From Capitulum mitella (Eukaryota; Arthropoda; Thecostraca; Pollicipedomorpha; Pollicipedidae): DNA of 64,000 nucleotides. Both the position numbers and the translations under genes were made by a program. Of this stretch, positions 21,857 to 33,800 are shown in pieces (position 1 is the stretch's first letter; each line of letters begins with the position of its first letter). The notes under the pieces are model-generated. The model had not been told where the DNA came from. It worked only from the letters and a program-made list of their open reading frames with translations, and searched no databases. The stretch is taken from positions 21,054,583 through 21,118,582 of the forward strand of contig CP099843.1 of NCBI GenBank assembly GCA_030062745.1. Reading direction: 5' to 3'.

Positions 21857-24800
21857 ATGACACTTGAAAAGTCATTGCTTGTTTGGGTCATGGTAGCTTT
21901 TATACCTGAATCACTATCAATCAGCTATGGAAAATACAGTGAGTCATATAGCTTCTACTGCAGTATTTCTTGATGGTGTCTTGCATGGCTAGATATCCTG
22001 GGGGAAACAGGAGGGTTTAGATGCCAGTATTGATTATTTCTGATGTTTGGCATATAGCAGTGGCTTGAGAGCAACAGTCTGAAATCTTTTGCATGCACCC
22101 CATTAATTTGGGAAATATCAGGTAATGCTACCTTGCTTTGTAGCATCAGCTTGAAATATTGTGCACTCATTCTGATTGGTAGATGTGGCTGCAGGCTGTC
22201 CCCAGGGTTCCAGCATTAGGGAGATCAGATGTGTTGCACGTTTTTCCCCAAAAATGTAGCATTTTGCTAATGCATGTATAGTTTGCATGGAAAGAACCTT
22301 GGTTAAATTGAAAAGAAGGTGGAATAGTAATGCCATCCCTTTCCTTAATCCAATGCTTAAACCTTTCATTATTTTTTTAGTAAAGTAGTCTTAGTCATCT
22401 CAGGGTGATTTCTTTTTCAGAATTTGTCCTGTTTTCATTGGAAGACATCAACACTTCACCCCTGCCGCGGACAAACAAATTTGTGATTAAAAAGGATAAT
22501 GTTGTGAGTATACCCTAGTATTTCCAGGATACCTGCACCAAGGACCCAAAACTCACTACTAACAAAATGTTTTGTGGTCTTGTACACAACAGTTTGTGTT
22601 TTATCCATCATTTTAAGGCAGTGTAATTAATTTCTGATGCAAATAGATGACTGGCAGAATGAGATTAGACAGGCACCATGACAGGCATGAAAATGTGACC
22701 AGTTCAGGAAAATATGATCAGTGTTGTTGAGGCTGAGTAATCAGTAAAACACAAGTTGAGGAAAATATGATCAGTGGTGATCCTGATTTGGTAGTCAGAT
22801 CAGTTGGGCAACAGCCTGATTGAGTAATCTTGGAGTTGGGTGGGCTGTGATGGGATGGCTCTTAGCCTGCTTCACCTTGACTGGGCAACTTCACAGTCTT
22901 GACAGCAGATTCAAGGCTGCTGACTGGGCACCAAGTTGGCAGTCAGGCTTGTTCATGTAATTACTTACAATTTGATAGGTCAGTATTCCTTTCATTTTAT
23001 AAGTCACAATTTGCTTTTGAATTTCACCACATCCTTATTCAACTCAACATTTTATTGCATGTGTTGCAGCAGTTTAAGAATGCTACATCCGTTTTGAAGT
23101 GCAGTCCAAGCACCTGTGTCCAGAAAGGTGATGCCATAGGACATCTGGATGAAGTTATTAGTTCAGACTTTGTTCCTATGAATTTCTGATAGCCCTGTTT
23201 AATTCAGCTGCAGCAGAAGTTACATTCTGGTCCATTTCACAGGTAAAGTTGGCCAAGCTTTAGTGGACATCTCTTGCACTGGGACTAGTGCTCCAAGTAA
23301 TGTTTTCACAACTGACACCAGCTGTAGCTTGTGCAGACTGCTGTGTGCCAGATGCACCTGTACTGGTACTGTGTAATCTCTGACCTGTGCTGTCGAGTTC
23401 TCTGCCCCAGGTGCCCCTGTGCTGGTACTGTGTAACCCCTGACCTGTGCTACAGACCACACTGCCCCAGGTGTCCCTGTGCTGGTACTGTGTAACCCCTG
23501 ACCTGTGCTACAGACCACACTGCCCCAGGTGTCCCTGTACTGGTACTTTGTAACCCCTGACCTGTGCTACAGACCACCCTGCCCCAGTGCCCGTGTACTG
23601 GTACCATGTAATCCCTGATCTGTGCTGCAGACCACCCTGCCCCAGTGCCCGTGCACTGGTACCATGTAACCCCTGACCTGTGCTACAGACCACCCTGCCC
23701 CAGTGCCCGTGTACTGGTACCATGTAATCCCTGATCTGTGCTGCAGACCACCCTGCCCCAGTGCCCGTGTACTGGTACCGTGCAATCCCTGACCTGTGTT
23801 GCAGACCACCCTGCCCCAGTGCCTGTGTACTGGTACCGTGTAATCCCTGACCTGTGCTGCAGACTGTGCTAGCCCAGCTGACCCCGGCTAAGGGCCGGGA
23901 TGACTCGATGAACTCTCAACTCGTGAGCCACTTTTTCTGGTTGGGAGCCATGCCCCACCTGAAGCTAAGTTGCGTCAACCGCAGCGTGGATTTGCCATTC
24001 ATGATGGAGCTCTTCCATCACAACAAGATGGTGGCCTGGCGCTGCCACTTTTCTAGGAGGTGCGTTCACGTGGAGATGTCGGTGGGTTGGGTCTGAGTGC
24101 TGTAATTGTTCTGATGACATAAAATGTCGGTCTTCATACCAAGTTGTGGCTTATGAAAGTGACATAAGTTGGGGATGAAAACTTCCAAACGTGATACCGA
24201 CGTTTGTCCTGTATCCTTCACGTGCTCAAAACAGCTCAGGCAATCCGTGTGGCGGAGTCGTCTGCGCACCGTTTGCCGGATTGCGGCGATCCCCCAGTCT
24301 GGCGGCTTGCCGTGATGTCCTGGACTGACGTATTCCGGCCGTTACAGCTTGCTGTTCGACCATTCGGCCACGAAGGGCGGCCAGTGGGCTGCCGAGATCA
24401 GTCTGTCGCGGGGCTCCGGCTTCCTCTCCACGCGCGCCTCCGTCACCGACGTCCGCCACGGTGAGCCCCCCGCCGCCAGCTGCCTGGCACGGTGACGTGT
24501 CGGGTGGCGTCAGACGCCTCGGCACCCTGCTGTCGAGACCTCGCCTGGAGCGCGTGCACTGTGTGGCGCGCCTCCGGGCTGGTCTGACCGGCCGTTGCGG
24601 TGCCTGGTCGGGAGTGTAGCGGTCGGCATGCCACCCGGCGGTGTTGAACGGGCGCGGGAGTGACGGGAGTGACTCACTGCTGCGCGCCTGGTTGTCACGC
24701 CCCTGTTAGGTGTTGTAGTCTGGGGTGACGTCTGTTCCTGCGTCGCTGAAGTCACAGCTGGCGGTTCTCGTCTTCCAGCTGGCGAAGCTCGTCTGTGGTG

Positions 24801-27800
24801 CCGCTGGGGCAGTGTTGGAAACTTGGTTTTCTTGCTGGTGTCGGAGTACATATTCTCTTTCGGAGTATAAAATGTCATGCGTTTTATGTGAGAAACATGG
24901 ACTAACTAGGTGCTGTGCAAACATAGAGCCAGCAGGGGCGGATCTAGCGGCTCCGTAGTAAAGGGGGAGTGGGTGGGCAAACCAGTTTCCTGGGTGTACA
25001 TGGTAGGTTATATGGAGTCGTTGACCGGGGGGAAGGGGTGGAAGGCGGCGAAGGGGATGCTGAGCAACTTCAAACTCTGGTTGAGCAGGAATACCCATGT
25101 CTCTTGGGAGGAGGCAAATGACCATTCTGGAGCACAAAATTCTGGAGTATAATTTTTTTTAAGCATAAATTTTTTGGTGCTTCTTGACACCAAAAAACGG
25201 CAGTTTTTCCAACACTTCGCCGGGGTTTTGTCTGCCCCTCCCCTGGGGACTCACCGTCCGTGATACAGCCTGCCGGTGCGCCGCCCGGATGCCGACTGAC
25301 TCTCCGGCCGGTCTCGGCGTTCTGTGGTGCCCGGTGTGCGTCGCCTGAAGCCCGGCTCCTGCGCGCCTCAGTGGCCTGGGGCTCCTGGCCCTGGGGCCGG
25401 CCGGTGGCGGCGGCGACGGTGGCGCCGCGCGTCGGCCGCCTGCGCTACATGCAGGACCCGTGCGGCGGCGACCTCGGCCTGCTGTACGCCGTCACCGCGG
25501 CCGACAAGCCGGGCGTCTTCGTCGCCACCGTCATCGGCAACCAGGCCACGTGGTACGACGTGGCCAGGATGCCGCAGCTGGAGGCCGCCTTCCGCCGGTC
25601 GGGAGGTGGGTCGGCGGCCGGGACTGTCTCGGGGAGGCATCGCGGGCGGCTGCCCGGAGCTGCTGTCAGACGAGGCTGCGCTCAGGCTGGTTTTAGTTAA
25701 AATTCGGCTGGTCCGTGCTGCGGTCTGGGTTCTCGTGGCGAATCAGCTTCAGATTTTGTCCCCATTTTCCAGATTTACTTTTGCACATATGAAGCGTGAT
25801 AGAAAATGTCATAACAAGTTGGACATAAAGTTGGCATTTTGACAACTTCTAACGTTTTACGTCAAGGATGGCAGTCGCCAGCACTGCGGTCTGTAGTGAC
25901 GTCATTGTCTCTGTGGCGTCCCTCCGTCGGTGGTCATAGCGTGTATCCTGTGGCGCTTTGACGTGCTCCTCTAACACCAGGTCGGCTGCCGAAGGGTCTG
26001 AGCCTTACGAGCGGCGTGCTGACCTCGGCCCACCTGTTCCTCCTGACCTCTCACGGCCTGATCGTCACCTCGGCCTTCCATGGGCACGAACGCCGTCGAA
26101 ACTTCACCCTCACCCGGCTGCTCCTGCGACGAGTATGAGCACCTCAGACGGAGCCTCCTGGACATGCCTAGTCGACTGTGTCCGATGTCGACCTCTCCTG
26201 TTTGCGCTGTTGCTGTCATCCACGGCCTTGTTCATCTTTTAACTTGGACTGAAGCGATTTTTGGCTTACTTAATTATCGCAGCCGAATGACCGAAGACCT
26301 GCGGACAGACACGAGGGCGTTCGATGGGTTGTTGTGTCGTTGCTCTGAGTACCTGACGGATGTCGTGCTGTGGACAAGTGAGGGTACTGTGGAAAATTAA
26401 GGCCTCACGAAAACTGTAAATCCCGTGGAGAAGAGCGGGAGGATTCAGACCGACCGCTGACCTGGTCCGACCCCAGGTGGTTGGTTTAGTCGGATTTGGT
26501 CCGGACCAGCGGTCTGGTCCTGTCCTTTCCGGTCGGTGTGATTCAGTGGGACTCAGATCAAATAACTGCTCTGGTCCGGTCTGTGGCAGTCTGTCTCATT
26601 CATTGGGGTGTGAACCAGGCCACTGTTGTGGTCCGGCCTGATTGTGTGTTGGGTCTGATTCAGAGGGGTGTGACCAGACCACTGTTGTGGTCCGGCCCCT
26701 GATGCTGGGTCTGATTCATTAGAGTGTGGGCCAGACCGCTGTTGTGGTCCACTCCCTGGTGCTAGGTCCCACCCAATGGGGTGTGGAGCAGACCATTGCT
26801 GTTTTCCGGCTCCTGGTGCTGGGTCTGATTCAGTGGGATGTGGGATCTGATTCAGTGGACTGTTGTGGTCCGGTCCCTGATGTTCGGTTTGATTGAGTAG
26901 GGTGTGGACCAGAGCATCATTGCGGTCCGGTCCAGGACTGCGCTGTCTGATTCTGAGCTGGCGGCGGCGGCCGGCCTCCGGTGACTCGCCCGCCTCCGTC
27001 GGGGCGACGTTTGGCCTGACTTTTTTCCCGGTCGCGTGCACAGGGCAACGCCTCGCTGGCCGACCAGATGGAGGACGAGCTGGTCCACTCTCCGTCCTGC
27101 TTCACCGGCAATGAGGGCGGTGAGTGGAACCCTGCAGCTGTGTTGCCGCGCCGGCCGGACAGGCCGTGGAGTTCTAACGACATGATTCACCGTGTCGCTC
27201 CTTGTCCCATTCTTCGGAAGCAGTCTCAAGCATTGTTGTGTTTTATGGGTGGACCCAGTTGGGTGGGATGGGTTGATTTGTTATCCGCCTGTTCTCTTAT
27301 TTTAGTTTTTTTTTTGAATGATACTGTACATATTACGAATTTCGAACGAGTAGCCTTTAGGGGAAGGAGGAGGGGAGGGGGTCGATGGTCCTTTTCAGTG
27401 GAACACGCGGCGTTATGCCTGGTCATTGACGAGCCAGCTGCCTGGCCCTGGCCGAGACGGTGCCATTCTTCTGAAAGGTGCCGCCCGCTCCGAGCTGACC
27501 TGTGGCCGGGTGCGACGTGGCCTCTTGGTGGGACGTAACGGGACAGCTGGCGTGGTGGGACCTGTCTTCAGACCAGGTGGTGCTGCTGTGTGACGTGACG
27601 TAAGGAGGTGCATCACGTGGCCGCAGACCTCAGAGAAGGCGATGCTGCTTTGTGACGTGACGTGACGACTCCGCAACATGATGTCACGCGAGATGCTGCT
27701 GCTGCTGCTGTGTGACGTCACGAGACGTGTCCTCGGACGAGGTGGTGTTGCTGCTTTGTGACGTGGGATGTCCTCAGATGAGGTGATGTTGTTGCTGCTG

Positions 27801-30800
27801 CGTGACGTCACGTGACGCGTCCTCAGACGAGGTGGTGCTGCTGCTGCTACACTCGGAGCGACGCTACCTGCTCGGCCGGACGCCGTTCCACCACGAGTCC
27901 TCGTGGCGCGACGTCAGCCAGCTGGTGCCGTGGCCGGCCTCGCTGACCGGCGTCAAGCATATGCGGTACAACTGGCACCTGAACGCCGTGTTTGTCGGCT
28001 ACTACAAGGTGGAGTGCACCTGCGCGGCTTGATGTCGAAAGGCTGACGTTGAACGAATGTATGGTGCTATCAAGAAAAAACGATTGCGTGGTGATGAAAT
28101 GTACTTTTATTGCCAGAACTTTGGCGGTGTGTTGTTTTTATTGCGTATCTTTGATATTCCACGCGCGTAACTGCAGTGTATGTAAAACGACACTTGCCCT
28201 GAAAAGCCGTGTTTTGCGGATGGCATACGAATAGACAATGGCGACGATGAGATACCCTTAGTTGTAATGGCAGTTCTGTTTTTCTGCTGATTAATGTTGC
28301 AGTGCTTGCGAGGCATCGAAGTTACACTGCCATGGATCCCTTTTTTAACTTATCAAAACGCTTGTGTCATTCATTACCTTTGCCTAAGCGCGCACCAACG
28401 TGATTCATACATTAATGTGGCTGACGTCTGCGAAGCGGAAGGTGTTTGTTCCTCTAGATAACGTGCGTTACGGCCCACACAGATGAGACTAGTGATGTAT
28501 TCGGTCCATCTTTGAGATCAAAGCCACCCGCAGACGACTAGAGGCGACTCCACAGTGTGATGAGGGTCCCCGGTTGTTCACTAAACGCTCGCACTCTGTC
28601 CATAATTGTCCAACGGCTCGCACCCCACGGTCTGTTCGTGGTTGTCTGATGGCCCCACGCTTTGTCCGTAACGGCATGGCGGCTCGAACCCCACGCTCTG
28701 TCTGTGATTGTGTCACGGCCCCACGCTCTGACGGTAGTTGTCTCACGGCCCCACGCTCTGTCCGTGGTTGTCTGACGGCTCAGATCCTGCGCTTTGTCCG
28801 TGGTTGTATGGTGGCTCAGGCTCCACGCTCTTTGGTGTCTACTGGTTTAGACCCTGCGCTCATTCCGTAGTCGTCTGACGGCTCAGGCCCTGCGTTTTGT
28901 CCGTGATTGTCTGACGGCTCAGACCCCTCGCTCTGTCCGTGGTTGTCTGACGGCTCATACCCTGCGCTCTGTCCGTGGTTGTCTGACGGTTCAGACCCCT
29001 CGCTCTGTCCGTGGTTGTCTGACGGCTCATACCCTGCGCTCTGTCCGTGGTTTTCTGACGGTTCAGGCCCTGCGTTCTGTCCGTGGTTGTCTGACGGCTC
29101 AGGCCCTGCGTTCTGTCCGTGGTTGTCTGACGGCTCAGGCCCTGCGTTCTGCCCGTAGTTGTCTGACTGCTCAGATCGTGCGCTCTGTCCGTGGTTGTCT
29201 GTCGGCTCAGGCCCTGCGTTCTGTCCATGGTTGTCTGACGGTTCAGATCGTGCACTCTGTCCGTGGTCGTCTGTCGGTGAAGCCCAGATCCGGCTCCTCA
29301 GGGGGAGGACTACCGCACACTGTTGCTACCGCTGGACCAGACGGACTACAAGCCGCGGCCGCCCTCCTCCCAGCATGCCCCCGAAGCATTTATCCTGCTC
29401 TGTCCTCTCACCAAGAAAGTGCTACTGCTGGCTGGACAGGTCAGTTGGCCCTACCGACTTGGACGGCTGAGGGTGCTGTGCTGGGGATGGCTGAGGGCGC
29501 TCTGCTGGGGGCGGCTGAGGGTGCTGTGCTGGGGACGGCTGAAGGTGCTGTGCCGGGGATGAGGTTGCGCTGTTGGAGATGGCTGAAGGTGTTCTGCTGG
29601 GAACGACTGAAGGTGCCCTGCTGGAGATGGCTGAGAGTTCTCTGCTGGATATGGATTACGGTGTGCAGCTGGGAATGGGGCTCCAGTTGGGATGGTTGAG
29701 GGTGGATCGCGTTGATGATTGCTGGGGACGGCTGAGGTTGCGCTGTTGGTGGCAGGGCTCCAGTTGGGGTGGCCGAGAGTGGACCACGTTGATGATTGCC
29801 GGGTATGCAGGCATTAACATGACGGGAATTCTCTCTTGCTGTTTTAGTCTGACTGCACTTGAAGATGTGTCCGTATTGGTGGATCCTCCATTTTGGGGCA
29901 AGCTAGGGTGCATTAAGTCTAAGCTGGGTCTGTCGTGATGCTTATCTACTCCTTTGAAAGGCCGCTTTGGGATAGTTCAGGGCAGAATATGTGTCGGCAG
30001 CTGAAAGCGAAACCCTGTTCCAACATTAACACATTTCCGTTCACTTAAGATTTATTTTCATGTGCGTTGCCTTATTGCCGTACACCTAGCCGTCAAACAC
30101 TGTGCTTGTCCACTTTCTCCCCCCACCCGTCTTCTCCCCCCGGCAGATCTATGCATCAGTGGATGGTGGCGCTAACTTCGAGCACGCCTTGTCCAACCTG
30201 ACATTCGGCCCAGTGAAGTACTGCGCCACAGACCTGATCAACTACCACATCTGCGTCACAGAGAATCTGGAGCTAGTCGTGATTAACAGTGGGGTCAGTA
30301 GCGCCGCACCTCACCACGAACTGCATTGCTCACGTAACAGTGCCGTACCCGCAAAGACGCTTCCTCGGGCACCTGGTAGATGTCACTAGTCCGTTAACGA
30401 CAGCGTCACGATGGCTGTCAAATTTATGGTGGATCCGTTGTCAGTTCAGCGACAGTTTCGAAATTGGATGTCTGACTTGTTTACTTTTATTGTGTTTTCG
30501 GGTGAAAGGGAAACAGACTATTCCTGATTTCGAGATGGTGTTTCACAGTAAGCATGTTCTGACCCTGCTGTCATGAATTTCCCCGATCTGTTCATCTTTT
30601 TCAGACCAACGCTCCGAAGAAAATACTTTTAAAAGACATCTTCACTGACTTGAATGCAACAGTCGCCACGGCAAGTGTTGCGTTTTTACCATTGCTCTGT
30701 GTTGCATGGCTTCGTAATATGAAAGTATTCTAGTCATGGCTTAGCGGAGACCTAACTTCTGCCTTTTAGAACTGTGACGTATTGTTACTTGTGGTCCAGA

Positions 30801-33800
30801 CTGAAATCGTGGATGCTGGCGAACTAAAAGCAGTTGTATCGCGAACGGCTTGTTGTCATGTTCAAAAAAGCTACTCACAGCATAAAGAAAGTTATTTTTA
30901 TTTCCTAACTATGCTACTGTCCCAGAAGCCAGTTCAGGTCATTTGGGACTTGCTAAAATTGTGATGATAGAAAAGAGATACAGAAGAAGAGATACAGGGA
31001 ACGAAAATGGTAAGGAGAGATAGGGAGAGGAGGAGAGCCGGAGAGAAAAGACAGAACGAAAGAAGGGAGGTGATGGGAAAGTGGCACATAAACTGGCATG
31101 ACGTATATGCAGGTACAGACGGGAACCCACACGATGGTTCTGGCGGGTGCGCTGCTCACTGGTAACAGTCTCTTAGCCTCGTCTGACTCCGGAACTATCC
31201 GCCCCTGCAGAAAACAGCTGTGGCCCTGGACCGTGCGGGAGGTATCACCGTGCACGACGCCAGCCCGACCGGCATCGGCTCCCACTACTTCAACATCGAG
31301 AACGACCTGCCTGAGCAGGTGACTGAGCCGGAGCCGGCCCCGGCAGGGCGCGGGTCCGCCGGACCCGCCGGCGACAGTTGTGCCCGGTCTGACCTCTTCA
31401 TGGGCCGGCCTTACGTAACCTTGAGCTCGCACTGAGCTCAGCTCGTCAGCCGCTTGTGGTGCGGTTGTCCCGCCGTGAGGGTGCCTTCTCGATGAATGTT
31501 TTGAAACTGAGTGGAAGAAACGAGCGATTCCCTCGAAACACTGCCGGTTTCACCATCATTGTCACGAAAAATAGCCAGCGCTATTTCAAAATGTTCCAGA
31601 ATGACATTGACAGCAGGATTACTGACTTATGTTTATTTTGAAAAAAGTATATGGAGAAAAATACCACCGCCTGGAATGCCGTGTTTGTCTTGGTCTACTC
31701 GACACAGTCGAAAAATCAAGGTGGGCCGGCTCGTCAGCACCGCCGTTACCTTCCCTCCGTGCCGAGTCTTCGCGAAGCGTTTGAGCCCGTCAGCGTTATT
31801 CCTGCCGGCCGCAGGACGAGCCGACCTGCGAGTACCGGCTGGCGCTGCTGGGCGACGCCAGGCACACCAGCCTGATCCACCTGGACGTGCACGACATCGT
31901 CACGGTGATCGTGGAGGCTCGCAGGGTGCACAGTGAGCACCGTCAGGGCGGCGCGGCGCGCTGGAGGGACCCGGGTGACCGGAGAGAGCTGGACGCTGTT
32001 TTTGCCTAGCCGCGACGTCATTGCACAAAGCGATAATAAGAAAAGGGAGAAGTATGTGTCCCTCTTTGTGGTTTGGGGTATTATGTCAGTAGCGCATAAT
32101 GACTGGGTTCATGTGACATTCCAACATTGTTCCCACTCGTTATGACAGCTGGAAGCGCGAACTGAAACGTTTGTACTCGTGTGTTCTCGGTCAGGATATT
32201 ACATTGGTAACTGTGACCGCCGGAGAGATGTTGGTAGTTTAGCAGAGGCGCAGTGTGTCGTTGTGCCGTGCGGGGATTGCAAAAGAACCGCCTCACCAAG
32301 TGACGTGAGTCTCTTGAGGCGCTACCGTCGCTCTCAGCATTGGGTCATGGGTGGTTATGAGCGCCCTTGTTCTAGCATCTGCCTCTGACGACGCTTTCTG
32401 TTGGTTTTCGTGGAGAGGAGTTTGTGTCCGAGGGTCTGTGCCGGGTCAGTCTGTTGGCATAATGGTGTCGCGGTAAGTGTGTCCTTTGTATCACAGTATC
32501 TGCGTGTGACGCGCCTCTCTGCGGGGTTTAATGGGACAGTGACACGGGCGCGTGCCTGCAGATGAGGGTGCTCCGGCCTCTTCGCTGGGGCCGCTGCTGG
32601 ACCTGGAGCTCAGTAATCCGGACATCGTGCACGTGCGGCGCGTGTCGACAAAGCGCGGCAACAGGGTACGGCTGGCGGCCACCGTCCGACCGCGCACCTG
32701 GAAACTGGTATGGCCGCCGCGCGGGTAGCCGTCACTGGGGCCGCATAGACGGTATGCAGCGAGACAGGGGACTACCGATGAACGTCACCAGGGCAGCGTA
32801 CCTGCACGGACTGCTGACCAAGACAGGAGACTTCAGATAACCCTCACCAACAGGGGATCGTACCTGCACAGACTGTGGTGACCGACACAGGGGAGGGACC
32901 ACTGATGACCCTCACGAACAGGGGATCGTACCTGCACAGACTGTGCTGACGAGATAGGGGACTACAGATGACCGTCGCCAACAGGGGATTGTACCTGCAC
33001 AGACTGTGCTGACCGAGACAGAAGACTACAGGTGACCCTTACCAACAGGGGATCGTACCTACAAAGACCGTGGTGACCGACACAGGACGCTACAGATGAA
33101 CCTCACCAACAGGGGATCGTACCTGCACAGACTGTACTGACCGAGACAGGACACTACAGATGAACCTCACCAACAGGGGATCGTACCTGCACAGACTGTA
33201 CTGACCGAGACAGGACACTACAGATGAACCTCACCAACAGGGGATCGCGCCTGTACAGTCGGTACTGGCCGAAACAGAGGGGGAGGGGTGCTTTAAAGAT
33301 TGCTCTAAAATGACTGGCGCTGTTCGATCTTTTCTGCTATCTCTTCTTGTACCTTTTCTGTGAATTTCCGCTACCACCGGAACACTCACCCTGTCCGCCG
33401 TCGGGCCAATGACGTCAGAGGGGCGTTTGCGCCGTCGTGTTCCGGCTCCCGCGCGCCAGCGCGCTCTGCATGGACACGATGCGGGTGGTGAACTTCGCGC
33501 TGCAGCCGACGCCGTACCGCTCGGTGGTCGTGGACGCGCCGCCCGGCGCCGACCCCAAGGTCGAGGCGGACGTCCTGCGACACCTGCGGGCCGGCGACCG
33601 CAGCTTCTACCAGCTGCCCGTGCGTGAGCCGCGCCTGGGGCCGAACCGGGGCTCTATTCTGGCATGCGTCTTGCGGAACTGCAGTTGTTCATGTGCTCTC
33701 GAGAGAGCCGGAGGCACCCGATGCTGGACTGGTTAACAGCGATTTTTTTGCCTTTTTCATTCCGTGAAGGTTGTTGGAAACTGGAAAGTGCTCGAATGCT

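Noticed and set aside
23070-23127. Exon-like stretch reading QFKNATSVLKCSPSTCVQK with acceptor and donor
   Set aside because: Its length leaves phase 1, whereas exon 3 must start in phase 0, which exon 2 already provides. No family match was seen.
29159-29470. Plus-strand frames of SDGSDPALCPWL-type repeats
   Set aside because: These are translations of the 36-bp minisatellite in CATSPERB intron 8.
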